Positions 52,003-60,941 of a DNA stretch of 64,000 nucleotides are shown in pieces. Every line of letters begins with the position of its first letter. Position 1 is the stretch's first letter. The notes under the pieces are model-generated. The model was not told where the DNA came from. It made no database searches and was given only the letters and a program-made list of their open reading frames with translations. A program made the translations under genes and the position numbers. Source of the DNA: Porticoccaceae bacterium (GTDB lineage: Bacteria; Pseudomonadota; Gammaproteobacteria; Pseudomonadales; Porticoccaceae); assembly GCA_029242085.1 (NCBI GenBank), contig JAQWUP010000036.1:1-64000 (forward strand), written 5' to 3'.

Positions 52003-52896
52003 ATGCTTCCATCAATTATTTGTTTTGGTTCGCTGAATATCGATCATGTCTACCTTGTGCCGCATTTCGCCGAGCCTGGAGAAACCCTTTCCAGCCACGA
52101 TTATCAGCAGTTTGTCGGTGGCAAGGGGCTGAATCAGTCGATTGCTCTGGCCCGCGCCGGTGTCGATGTATCCCATGCGGGTTGTATTGGTAGAGAGGGT
52201 GCGGTATTACGACAAACACTCAGGGACAACGGTGTTGCCGTCGAACATGTGATTGAAATAGACGCGCCTAGCGGTCATGCCATTATTCAGGTGAATGCTG
52301 CGGGCGAAAATTGCATTACCCTCCACGGTGGCGCCAACCAATGCGTTGACTTGGATTTTATATCCCGAGTGTTGTACCCGGTCGGTCAAGGTGATTGGTT
52401 GTTGCTTCAAAATGAGATCAATAATATCGCCGCGATCATTGATTGCGCGTCGCAACGACAAATGATGATTGCCTTTAATCCGGCACCCATGTCGGAGCAG
52501 GTCGTACAGTACCCCCTGGAGAAAGTCGATCTGTTAATTCTCAATCAGACGGAGGCCGCTACAATGACCCGACACCAGAGAGTCGACGATATCCTCGGGC
52601 ACTTGCGGCACCACTATCCCGGAATTAAAGTGCTGCTCACCCTGGGTCAGGAAGGCGCTCTATATCAGGATGCTGAGCAGACCATCAAGGTCGATGCAAG
52701 CCCTGCTGAGGCGGCGGATACCACGGCGGCAGGAGATACTTTTATAGGCTATTTTATCGCTGATTTATGCCGCGGCAGTACCATACAGCAATGTATGGAG
52801 ATCGCCGCACGTGCCGCGGCCAAATGTGTTGAGCGCCCCGGTGCTGCCAACTCTATCCCGTATCGCACGGAGATTGAGGCTCCCAGAAAACAATAG
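52003..52896 (+). CDS. PfkB-family carbohydrate kinase, ribokinase-like
   Basis: A 297-residue kinase. FGSLNIDHVYLVPHFAEPGE and GGKGLNQSIALARAG are the N-terminal PfkB signature, LLTLGQEGALYQ precedes the nucleotide site, and DTTAAGDTFIGYF carries the anion hole and catalytic Asp. It resembles ribokinase and related pentose or nucleoside kinases. Next to an Na+/solute symporter and divergent from an ADP-ribosylglycohydrolase-family gene, it could phosphorylate ribose or a similar sugar freed by that enzyme. GAGGATAAAT precedes ATG 52003. Confidence 0.92.
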   Translation: MLPSIICFGSLNIDHVYLVPHFAEPGETLSSHDYQQFVGGKGLNQSIALARAGVDVSHAGCIGREGAVLRQTLRDNGVAVEHVIEIDAPSGHAIIQVNAAGENCITLHGGANQCVDLDFISRVLYPVGQGDWLLLQNEINNIAAIIDCASQRQMMIAFNPAPMSEQVVQYPLEKVDLLILNQTEAATMTRHQRVDDILGHLRHHYPGIKVLLTLGQEGALYQDAEQTIKVDASPAEAADTTAAGDTFIGYFIADLCRGSTIQQCMEIAARAAAKCVERPGAANSIPYRTEIEAPRKQ

Positions 52897-52942
52897 TTAC
52901 CCGGCCCTTTCTCAGGTTGCCCTATTCAAAGGAGACGAGTTA

Positions 52943-54445
52943 ATGACGATACAAAGTTGGTCTTGGATCTTTTTTATTATCTACACCATGGGCATGCTGG
53001 CGCTAGGACTGTGGGCCAGTCGGCGGGTGAAACACGCGGACGATTATGCCGTAGCACGTCAATCCTATGGCCCCGTCACTCTCGCATTGGCCTTTGCCGC
53101 CACCGGTGCATCCGGTGCCACATTTCTGGGTTTGCCCGGACTCGCCTACTCAAATGGCGTATCAGTTATGTGGTATGCGTTCTGCTACCCCGTGGGGATT
53201 TATCTGGGTATTTTGATCTGCCTGCGTGCGGTAACCCAGTCGGGCAATGCCTTCGGCAGTCGCTCGATTCCGGAATTTTTAGGTGATCGCTACGGCTCCG
53301 ACCGCATACGAATTATTGCGGCTTTGATGTCGCTGACCTTGTTCTTTTATCTGGCCGGTCAACTGGTGGCTGGCTTGGTGATGTTTGAGTCTCTGCTGGG
53401 CTTGTCCCAGGGGACTGCACTGGTTATCACGGTCAGTGTTTTAATGTTGTATGTGACCCTCGGTGGGGCACATGCGGATATTTTGACTGATAGTGTTCAG
53501 GGCGCCGTTATGCTGGTGATTGCCGCCGGTGTCGCGGTGCTATTTGTCGTCGGCTTTGGCGTCGCTGGCGGGTTGCCGGGAATGATACAGATTCTTGGTG
53601 AAATAAACCCGGATAACCTGAGTGTGTTTCATCCGCGAGCACAGATCGTCGGCTCGCCATGGGCTGTGACCGCCATTATTGTTGCGCATATTCCATTTGG
53701 TATGATGCCGCATATAGGTAACAAGCTCTGGGCACTGCGAGATGACTCAGCGCGTCGCCGTTTTCTGATACTGGCGTTTATTTCAGCGATGGTGCTGCCG
53801 GCCATGGCTCTCGGTGGCTTGCTGGCGCGGGTGCACTTGGGCGACAGCTTGCTTGATGAAGGTGCTAATCAGGTGATTCCTGAGTTATTTGCCAAACTGT
53901 TTCCCAGCTGGTTGGCGGGATTGTTGGGTATTGCGGTGTTGTGCGCCGTTATGTCTACGGCGGACGGGTTGGTAGTTTCGTCGGCACAGGTGGTGGCCAA
54001 TGATTTATACCGCTGCTCATTGGCAAAATATTGGTCTCCACAGCTCGCGGAGGATGCACTCGATAAACGAGTACTTCTGATCAGCCGCTGGGCAACTGTC
54101 GCGGTGCTTCTGATCAGTGCCGGTCTGGCGTGGATGTTGTTGAACGTAAATATAGCGCTTTTGGTCTGGATGGGTATCGGTGGTATCACATCGGCCATGG
54201 CTGGGCCACTGATTATAGGCAGTCTGTGGAATGGTGTGACTGAGAAGGGCGCTCTATCTGGCATGCTGACAGGGTTTATTTGCTTTTCGCTGCTGCACAC
54301 CCAATCGATACCTGTGAATTGGCTGCTAGAGCAAGGGCCCAACCCCTTCGCCTGCGCGGCGCTCTCAAGTCTATCTGGGGTTGCCGTGACAATCCTTATT
54401 TCGCAGGTCGCATCTCCACCGCAAGAGCGGCTCAGGGCTTTCTGA
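52943..54445 (+). CDS. Sodium:solute symporter (SSS family)
   Basis: A 500-residue inner-membrane symporter with about 13 helices: the N terminus FFIIYTMGMLALGLWASRRV, then DDYAVARQSYGPVTLALAF, FAATGASGATFLGLPG, GSRSIPEFLGDRYGSDRIR and the second-half VLCAVMSTADGLVVSSAQVVAND, a typical SSS block. Relatives carry pantothenate, proline, acetate and sugars. The ATG at 52943 has AAAGGAGACG at ideal distance; the frame extends upstream into the kinase gene but without a site. It is the last gene of the operon from 45901. The substrate is probably linked to the PfkB kinase. Confidence 0.92.
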   Translation: MTIQSWSWIFFIIYTMGMLALGLWASRRVKHADDYAVARQSYGPVTLALAFAATGASGATFLGLPGLAYSNGVSVMWYAFCYPVGIYLGILICLRAVTQSGNAFGSRSIPEFLGDRYGSDRIRIIAALMSLTLFFYLAGQLVAGLVMFESLLGLSQGTALVITVSVLMLYVTLGGAHADILTDSVQGAVMLVIAAGVAVLFVVGFGVAGGLPGMIQILGEINPDNLSVFHPRAQIVGSPWAVTAIIVAHIPFGMMPHIGNKLWALRDDSARRRFLILAFISAMVLPAMALGGLLARVHLGDSLLDEGANQVIPELFAKLFPSWLAGLLGIAVLCAVMSTADGLVVSSAQVVANDLYRCSLAKYWSPQLAEDALDKRVLLISRWATVAVLLISAGLAWMLLNVNIALLVWMGIGGITSAMAGPLIIGSLWNGVTEKGALSGMLTGFICFSLLHTQSIPVNWLLEQGPNPFACAALSSLSGVAVTILISQVASPPQERLRAF

Positions 54446-54526
54446 GAGATGATCGGGAGCAGCTGTGGATCAATTAAACGAAATCTGGTTATTCGCGATA
54501 AAGCACTCCCGAGTCCGCTGCAGACG

Positions 54527-55243
54527 TTATCGGTAAGTGACTAGAGATTCACTGTGGTAGTCCGGCCTGCACTGGAGAAAAGAATAATCATTAAAGCTCG
54601 ATAGAGATACCTTTTTTCGATTGTATAAAAGGCGTGTAATTGAGGCGTTAATAACTGGTTCATAAAAGTGGTAGGCGAAGCTACCGTCGAGGCCTAGCAC
54701 TTGGCTGACAATAGTGGCAATGGTGCCGCCGGATGTGAATAAGCCGATATTTTTACCGCTGCCCTCGCGTCTGATTAAATCTTGCATGGCCGCTTTGACC
54801 TGATCTGAATAGTTGTCCCAGGTTTGCATAGCAGGTATATCGTGGTCACCGGATACCCACAATTGAAATACCTGTTCCAGAACTTTTTGGTAGCTCTTAC
54901 TATCGGTTTTGGCCTTTTCCACTAGCCCCGCTGTGGGTGGATTACGCCTGATCAGCTGTGGCAATAAAAACTTGAACTGTTCATCATTTTTGATCTCGTT
55001 TAACCGCGGATCATTGTGAAATGGAATACCCGCAGGTTGGCTCGCAGTGGCGATTTCAGCCGTTTGACGCTGTCGTTTAAGGGTGCCGCTATACACCGCA
55101 TCCAGCCTGATACCGCTGTCTGAAAAATAGTCGCTTAAAACTTGCGCCTGACAGCAACCGAGTTGCGAGAGCTGGTCGTAATCGGCGGAACCAAAGGACG
55201 CCTGACCGTGTCGGATTAAAAAAATAGAAGCTATATCCAGCAC
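54527..55243 (-). CDS. Histidine phosphatase family (phosphoglycerate-mutase-like) protein
   Basis: A 238-residue phosphatase: IFLIRHGQASFGSADYDQLS has the catalytic RHG, YSGTLKRQRQTAE the substrate Arg, and FTSGGTIATIV holds the position of the second His (here lacking the usual 'VTHG' His, which reads FTSGG). LNEIKNDEQFKF stands where many members have LxExxxG. Function is likely dephosphorylation of a small molecule; the altered second motif leaves activity open. GTG at 55243 overlaps its own AGGAG, so the true start is unsure. It converges with the symporter and is followed upstream by a crotonase gene 95 nt away. Confidence 0.83.
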   Translation of the reverse strand: MLDIASIFLIRHGQASFGSADYDQLSQLGCCQAQVLSDYFSDSGIRLDAVYSGTLKRQRQTAEIATASQPAGIPFHNDPRLNEIKNDEQFKFLLPQLIRRNPPTAGLVEKAKTDSKSYQKVLEQVFQLWVSGDHDIPAMQTWDNYSDQVKAAMQDLIRREGSGKNIGLFTSGGTIATIVSQVLGLDGSFAYHFYEPVINASITRLLYNRKKVSLSSFNDYSFLQCRPDYHSESLVTYR

Positions 55244-55337
55244 TCCTGAATGTAATACGTTGAGCGATTAGAGATGGCAGTTTGCACGATATTTGTGCCA
55301 ATTTTGACTCGACTGCTAGACAGCCAAGCCACAGGCA

Positions 55338-56093
55338 CTAGCGTTTGGAAAACCCCGAAACCCGTTGTGCGGTGTCTGCAATCTCGTAGTCGGTGGCCAG
55401 CTCGTACTGGACACCATCCTCTACGGAGCCAGTTAGCCAATGCTGGTAGAGATCCTTGAAGGCGGCAACTGAGCCCTCGCTGTTTTCGGCAACTTTGTCG
55501 GTTATCTCTTTTACTTTGGCATCTAGTTCGTCGCGAGGCACGGCGTAGTTCGCTAGGCCCCACTCGGCAGCCTGCACGCCGGTGAATGTGCCCGCGGTAA
55601 AAGAGAGCTCTCTGGCCTTGCGCACGCCGACGGCGGATGGCAGTCGAGCGCTCATGGCCCAAGTCGGCCGCAGACCCCATTTAGCATGGGTATCACCAAA
55701 TTTGGATTCATTCGCAACCACCAGAAAATCAAGCGACAGGGCCAGCTCTAGAGCCCCGGTGAAACAAAAGCCATTGATCTTTCCGATTACCGGCTTAGGC
55801 GCATTTTCGATGGTCTTGATCAAGTCCTGAGCTGGCAGGTCGACCACTTCACCAACGTAGCCCTTGGAGATATTCCGATCGTCCATCTCTTTCAGATCGA
55901 GACCGGCGCAAAACGCGCGGCCCTCGCCTGTTATCACTATCGAGCGAACCTGAGAATCATCGACAGCCGTTTTGATTGCACGATGAATCTCATTCATCAT
56001 CACCACCGTCAGAGCGTTCATAGCCTCAGGCCGGTTTAACGTGATCGTTGCCGTAGTATCGGCAGTCTCATATTTAATCTGCTTATAAGCCAT
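55338..56093 (-). CDS. Enoyl-CoA hydratase/isomerase (crotonase) family protein
   Basis: A 251-residue crotonase with ITLNRPEAMNALT, EGRAFCAGLDLKEM (oxyanion hole), GFCFTGALELALSLDFLV and GLRPTWAMSARLP. The first catalytic Glu is present in GALELAL, the second position, normally Glu in the hydratases, lies in the GLRPTWA loop and seems to be replaced. A hydratase with altered specificity, an isomerase or a hydrolase are all possible. ATG 56093 (not 56105) fits the family N terminus. It lies 54 nt downstream of the acyl-CoA dehydrogenase gene in the same direction and so probably takes the 2-enoyl-CoA made by it. Confidence 0.9.
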   Translation of the reverse strand: MAYKQIKYETADTTATITLNRPEAMNALTVVMMNEIHRAIKTAVDDSQVRSIVITGEGRAFCAGLDLKEMDDRNISKGYVGEVVDLPAQDLIKTIENAPKPVIGKINGFCFTGALELALSLDFLVVANESKFGDTHAKWGLRPTWAMSARLPSAVGVRKARELSFTAGTFTGVQAAEWGLANYAVPRDELDAKVKEITDKVAENSEGSVAAFKDLYQHWLTGSVEDGVQYELATDYEIADTAQRVSGFSKR

Positions 56094-56147
56094 AATTGTC
56101 ACCACTGGGAATCAGGTTGCTAAACTTCAGGTGTCTAAACTCTCGAC

Positions 56148-57395
56148 CTACCAAAGGTCATACTTGCGGACTTCGTTACGGCCTACCACCATATGATGTA
56201 CCTCATCCGGGCCGTCGGCAAAGCGCAGGGTACGCTGTTGTGCATACATATGGGCCAGTGGCGTCCACTGAGAAGTGCCGGTCGCACCGTGCATTTGAAT
56301 CGCATCGTCGATAATTTTACAGACTTTTTCAGGAACCATGGCTTTGATAGCACTGACATAGACACGCGCCTCTTTATTGCCCAGCACATCCATTGCCTTA
56401 GCCGCCTGTAATACCATCAGGCGACAGGCGTCAATTTCAATGCGAGCGCGGGACACAACCTCCAGATTCTTGCCCAGCTTGACGAGTTGCTTGCCGAATG
56501 CAGTGCGCGAACTAGCGCGTTTAACCGCTAGTTCGAGTGCAACTTCAGCTTGCCCGATAGCTCTCATACAGTGGTGGATACGACCAGGACCGAGGCGTAC
56601 TTGGGAAATTTCAAAGCCGCGTCCTTCGCCCAATAAAATATTCGACTTGGGCACTCGAACATTATTGAAGCGAAGATGCATATGTCCGTGAGGTGCTCCG
56701 GGATCACCAAACACATGCATGGGTCCTAGAATTTCAACGCCGGGCGTATCCATAGGAATTAAGATCTGTGACTGCTGACGGAATGTCTCTGCATCTGGAC
56801 TGGTTTTTACCATGGTGATCAGCACCTTGCAGCGAGGATCTCCCGCGCCGGAGATATAATATTTCTGACCATTGATTACCCAGTCGTCCCCATCTAGCAC
56901 CGCAGAGGTCTGAATGTTGGTGGCATCGGAGGAAGCGACATCGGGCTCAGTCATAGCATAGGCCGAGCGAATCTTTCCATCTAGTAGAGGCTTCAACCAC
57001 TGCTCTTTCTGTTCAGGTGTGCCAACTCTTTCCAATACTTCCATATTACCTGTATCAGGTGCCGCGCAATTGAGTGTTTGTGAAGCCAGCGGGTTTCTAC
57101 CCAACTCAACAGCTATATAGGCATAGTCGAGGTTGCTCAGACCTTCGCCAGTCTCAGCATTCGGTAGAAAGAAGTTCCACAGGCCGGCATCTCTTGCTTT
57201 TTGCTTGGCCTGCTCAACCAATTCAAGCTGTCTGGGATGATAGCTCCAAGGGTCGTCATTACTTTTTCTCAACTCGTGGTATTCGTCTGCCCATGGGATA
57301 ACGTTTTCAGCAATATGTTTTTTTACTGCTGCCAAAAGGGGTTGTGCTTTTTTGGACATGGATAAATTGAATAGTTCTGGGTGAATGTCAGTCAT
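56148..57395 (-). CDS. Acyl-CoA dehydrogenase, ACAD10/11-like
   Basis: A 415-residue flavoenzyme. AYAMTEPDVASSDATNIQT (the FAD block, with 'DVASSDATN' instead of 'DAGSD') and ADGPDEVHHMVVGRNE near the C terminus (Glu at about 398) are the hallmarks of the ACAD10/11 group, as is the GHMHLRFNNVRVP segment. In animals this domain is fused to an APH-like kinase and removes a 4-phosphate from 4-phospho-acyl-CoA. Here the kinase domain is a separate gene at 50794. The first 20 residues (ELFNLSMSKKAQPLLAAVKKHI) are usual. It heads a minus-strand unit with a crotonase and probably the histidine phosphatase. Confidence 0.92.
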   Translation of the reverse strand: MTDIHPELFNLSMSKKAQPLLAAVKKHIAENVIPWADEYHELRKSNDDPWSYHPRQLELVEQAKQKARDAGLWNFFLPNAETGEGLSNLDYAYIAVELGRNPLASQTLNCAAPDTGNMEVLERVGTPEQKEQWLKPLLDGKIRSAYAMTEPDVASSDATNIQTSAVLDGDDWVINGQKYYISGAGDPRCKVLITMVKTSPDAETFRQQSQILIPMDTPGVEILGPMHVFGDPGAPHGHMHLRFNNVRVPKSNILLGEGRGFEISQVRLGPGRIHHCMRAIGQAEVALELAVKRASSRTAFGKQLVKLGKNLEVVSRARIEIDACRLMVLQAAKAMDVLGNKEARVYVSAIKAMVPEKVCKIIDDAIQMHGATGTSQWTPLAHMYAQQRTLRFADGPDEVHHMVVGRNEVRKYDLW

Positions 57396-57605
57396 GGGTT
57401 TCTCTCGATTTTCAGCAAATGATATATGATTGGAGTACGAGCAGATGATATCTGATCAAAACATTAAAGCGTACAGATGAACCTTGGCAACTCCCCCATT
57501 TTAACTGAGCCAGCTTGCGCGTTGTTGATATCGTTAATGACTGGTTTTGGATGTGATTTTTTGCCTAAGGAACCAACACATAAAATGAAAAGGAGGGACA
57601 ATATA

Positions 57606-58382
57606 ATGGCAGATATATTTGATATTAGCGGTCGAGTCGCCATTGTCACGGGCGGGTCCCGCGGTATAGGAAAAATGATTGCAACAGAATTCGTGCGGCG
57701 TGGTGTGCGCACTTATATTACCTCTCGTAAGGCTGAGCAGTGCAACGAAACCGCAGCGGAGTTATCCGCGTTTGGAGAATGTGTTGCCTTTCCCCACGAT
57801 CTGTCAAATTTGAAAGAGATTAAATCTTTTGTCAGCAAAATTTCAGAACACGAAAGCAAGATTGATATCCTAGTTAACAATGCGGGTGCATCGTGGGGAG
57901 CACCGTTCGATGAGTTTCCAGAATCCGGTTGGGACAAGGTTATGGATATTAATGTCAAATCTTTGTTTTTCCTCACTCAGCAGTTGGCACCCTTGATGCG
58001 TGCTGCAGCCAGCTCAGATAAGCCCGCTAAGGTTATCAATATCGCTTCGACAGATGGCCTCTCGAATTCTCGCATTGAAACCTACTCGTATTCCGCCAGT
58101 AAAGCAGCTGTGATCCATCTCACCCGTCGTTTGGCCAACCGCTTAGCTGAAGATAATATTCGAGTAAACGCGATTGCCCCCGGTGCCTTTGCCAGTAATA
58201 TGAATATTTGGGCCAGAGACAACCCCGAGGGCGTTGCTCCGAGAATCCCCGCTAAGCGCATTGGGCAGCCAGCTGATATAGCAGGAACAGCCGTCTACAT
58301 GTGTTCACGCGCTGGCGATTTTCTTCTGGGTGCCACTATACCGCTAGATGGTGGAACTGTTTACGGGACGCTTCAGGGCTAG
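57606..58382 (+). CDS. Short-chain dehydrogenase/reductase
   Basis: A 258-residue SDR: IVTGGSRGIGKMIATE, LVNNAGASWG, the Ser in NIASTDGLSN and the YSASK pair, then NAIAPGAFASNM. TYITSRKAEQ after the second strand has an Arg, favouring NADP, as in 3-oxoacyl reductases. A very strong AAAAGGAGGG site 8 nt before ATG 57606 fixes the start, though the frame is open from 57477. The region between it and the minus-strand dehydrogenase holds an AAAATGGGGGAGTT element on the minus strand (start 57501) but without the usual -35 spacing. It may reduce a 3-oxoacyl intermediate or oxidise the 3-hydroxyacyl one. Confidence 0.9.
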   Translation: MADIFDISGRVAIVTGGSRGIGKMIATEFVRRGVRTYITSRKAEQCNETAAELSAFGECVAFPHDLSNLKEIKSFVSKISEHESKIDILVNNAGASWGAPFDEFPESGWDKVMDINVKSLFFLTQQLAPLMRAAASSDKPAKVINIASTDGLSNSRIETYSYSASKAAVIHLTRRLANRLAEDNIRVNAIAPGAFASNMNIWARDNPEGVAPRIPAKRIGQPADIAGTAVYMCSRAGDFLLGATIPLDGGTVYGTLQG

Positions 58383-58563
58383 AGAGATTCAGTGTGGACA
58401 TATTATGTCTACTTAAGAGATGTTCTCGAAACCCATGCCAAAGTCTCCTGTTGTGATAATGAATTTGTTAACAGGGCAAAAGTTTTACGATTGTTGCCAA
58501 GTTTGAGAGCTAAATCTAAAAATCAAATATTGAAAAAAAATATCAATGTTTTGGAGTTAAATT

Positions 58564-60660
58564 ATGCAGGGCAAAATAGAAAAACGGGGTTCCATTGGCA
58601 TTATTTGGATTGATAATCCGCCGGTCAATGCGATCTCTCACGCCGTTCGTGAAGGACTTGTTTCATCGGTAGAGGCGATAGCAGCGGACGAGAGTATCAA
58701 TGCGGTGGTGCTGGCCTGCCGCGGACGAACCTTTATGGCTGGTGCTGATATTACTGAGTTTGGTAGTGGGCATAAGCCTCCGTCCTTGAGTGCAGTGGTC
58801 GATGTGATCAGTGCGAGCCCGAAGATTATTGTAGCGGCCTTGTTCGGCACTACCTTTGGCGGCGGGTTGGAAGTCGCGCTGGGGTGTGACTATCGCATTG
58901 CCTTACCAACGGCAAAAATTGGCTTGCCAGAAGTTAAACTCGGTATTATCCCTGGTGCCCAGGGAACGCAGCGGTTGCCCAGGCTTTCGGGCGTTGAATT
59001 TGCATTGAAGATGATGACCACGGGTGACCCCGTATCGGCGACGAAGGCACAAAGTGTCGGTGTCATAGATCGCCTGATTGAAGGCGATATTGTCGAGGGT
59101 GCCGTTGCCTTCGCAGAAGAGCTGCTGGCGAATAATGCCCCTTTGAGAAAAATACAGGAAATGGTGATCGACCCCAAAGAGTATCACGACGAGTATTTCG
59201 ATACGTTTCGCCAGACGATTGCACGAAAAACACGGGGCATGAATGCACCAGAGTGCGCCGTCCGAGCCGTGCAAGCAGCGGTTAATTTGCCGTTTAAAGA
59301 AGGTGTGGCATTTGAACGCAAGATGACGCGTGAATGTGTTGCTGATCCTCAGTCAAAGGCGTTGCAATACGTCTTTTTTGCCGAACGTCAGGCCACCAAA
59401 GTGCCGGGACTGCCCAAGGACATTGAACTGACCGCGGTCAATGCTGTAGGTATCATTGGTGCTGGCACCATGGGTGGCGGTATCGCCATGAACTTCGCCA
59501 ATGTCGGTATTCCAGTTACGCTCCTCGAAATGAGCCAGGACGCATTGAAAAAGGGGTTGAGCACCATTCGCAAAAATTATGAGGCTACGGCTAAGAAAGG
59601 CCGTATAACCGGCGCGCAGGTCGAAGAGCGCATGGCTCTGCTCAAAGGTAGCACCGAGTATGGCGATCTGGTCGATATGGATCTGGTGATAGAAGCGGTG
59701 TTCGAGAAGATGGATATCAAGAAGCAGGTTTTTAAGACCTTGAGCGGTATAGTGAGACCCGACACAATTTTAGCGAGTAACACCTCCTATTTGGATATCG
59801 ATGAAATAGCGACTGTCGTCGATAGACCAGAGAGGATGCTGGGTATGCACTTTTTCTCACCTGCAAATATCATGCGGATGCTGGAAATTGTCCGTGCAGA
59901 AAAAACTGCTCCGGAAATTTTGGCAACCGTGCTAAAGCTGGGTAAGCGCATCAACAAGGTCGGTGCTGTAGCGGGTGTCTGTTATGGGTTTATCGGCAAT
60001 CGTATGCTGCGCGGTTACAGCCACGAAGCGAATATGCTGGTTCTTGAGGGTGCGGCGCCGGAAAAGATCGATAGTGTGCTGTACCACTTCGGAATGCCCA
60101 TGGGGGTTATTGCAATGGGTGATATGGCCGGTCTCGATATTGGCTATTATATGCGTCAAAACCTCAATGAGGGTGACTACGACGTGCGCACTTCCTTTGT
60201 TTATGATGCGCTGGTCGAGATGGGGCGCTACGGTCAAAAGACCGGTGCCGGCGTCTATGACTATGAGCCGGGCAACCGCGACCCGATCCCCTCGCCGATT
60301 ACGCAAAAACTGATTAAGCAAGCCGCCGAAAAATTTGGTATCGAGCAGCGCGAGATCAGTGATGAAGAAATCGTCGAGCGCTGCTTTCTCTCGCTGTTCA
60401 ATATTGGCTGTCATGTGTTGGAAGAGGGGATGGCCTATCGCGCCTCGGATATTGATATTGTCTATATCAATGGCTATGGCTTTCCGGCATGGCGCGGTGG
60501 CCCAATGTATTGGGCAGAACATACCATCGGTCTCGAGGCTGCTCTGAATCGAATCAATCAATTCGCTGATCGGTATGGTAGAGAGAACTGGACACCGGCT
60601 CCCATGCTTGAGCGCCTAGTTGCGGAGGGTGGAAGTCTTCGAGATATTCAGAATGATTAA
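58564..60660 (+). CDS. Bifunctional enoyl-CoA hydratase / 3-hydroxyacyl-CoA dehydrogenase (FadB/FadJ-like)
   Basis: A 698-residue beta-oxidation protein. Residues 1-180 are a crotonase domain (CRGRTFMAGADITEF, GTTFGGGLEVALGCDYRI and LPEVKLGIIPGAQGTQRLP, with both catalytic Glu positions kept). From about 296 there is a 3-hydroxyacyl-CoA dehydrogenase NAD domain (GIIGAGTMGGGIAMNFANVG) with LGMHFFSPANIM holding the catalytic His, and then two C-terminal HCDH domains ending in YGFPAWRGGPMYWA. It hydrates 2-enoyl-CoA and oxidises the 3-hydroxyacyl-CoA with NAD. The length is near that of FadJ. RBS TTGGAG. With the thiolase at 63063 it completes a beta-oxidation set. Confidence 0.93.
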   Translation: MQGKIEKRGSIGIIWIDNPPVNAISHAVREGLVSSVEAIAADESINAVVLACRGRTFMAGADITEFGSGHKPPSLSAVVDVISASPKIIVAALFGTTFGGGLEVALGCDYRIALPTAKIGLPEVKLGIIPGAQGTQRLPRLSGVEFALKMMTTGDPVSATKAQSVGVIDRLIEGDIVEGAVAFAEELLANNAPLRKIQEMVIDPKEYHDEYFDTFRQTIARKTRGMNAPECAVRAVQAAVNLPFKEGVAFERKMTRECVADPQSKALQYVFFAERQATKVPGLPKDIELTAVNAVGIIGAGTMGGGIAMNFANVGIPVTLLEMSQDALKKGLSTIRKNYEATAKKGRITGAQVEERMALLKGSTEYGDLVDMDLVIEAVFEKMDIKKQVFKTLSGIVRPDTILASNTSYLDIDEIATVVDRPERMLGMHFFSPANIMRMLEIVRAEKTAPEILATVLKLGKRINKVGAVAGVCYGFIGNRMLRGYSHEANMLVLEGAAPEKIDSVLYHFGMPMGVIAMGDMAGLDIGYYMRQNLNEGDYDVRTSFVYDALVEMGRYGQKTGAGVYDYEPGNRDPIPSPITQKLIKQAAEKFGIEQREISDEEIVERCFLSLFNIGCHVLEEGMAYRASDIDIVYINGYGFPAWRGGPMYWAEHTIGLEAALNRINQFADRYGRENWTPAPMLERLVAEGGSLRDIQND

Positions 60661-60828
60661 CAGCCGACCGGACCAAGCAACAAGCTTACGAGTCTTTCAT
60701 AACTGCAACACTCTGCTTGGCGCGGCGATTGTGACACAGATGAGATGCGTGGGAGGTATTGTCATTAGGCGCTTCATAAAAAAGTTTACACAATAATGCA
60801 ATTCAGGCAGGCAATTCCTGTCAAGTAA

Positions 60829-60884
60829 AAATGGGGGGATTCTCAACCAATGCCGTTGACTTACATCGCGATTTTGTGAGATTT
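60829..60884 (+). promoter_or_regulatory. Candidate activator site plus promoter for the aldehyde dehydrogenase
   Basis: AAATGGGGGGATT starts at 60829; TTGACT (60856-60861) follows at exactly 27 nt, with a weak -10 candidate AGATTT at 60879-60884. Apart from one extra G it matches the 45753 site over 12 bases, and the distance to the -35 is the same. Confidence 0.5.
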
Positions 60885-60941
60885 TTTAATCTGATATTAA
60901 TAATTCAAAGTCTGCAATTCGGTTTGCTCTAAGGAGAAAAA

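Noticed and set aside
57488..57501. AAAATGGGGGAGTT on the minus strand before the acyl-CoA dehydrogenase
   Set aside because: The element is close to consensus but no -35-like hexamer is found at the expected distance, so it was not listed as a promoter.
59932..60561. 209-codon frame antisense to the FadB-like gene
   Set aside because: The opposite strand is a well-conserved enzyme; this is an overlap shadow.
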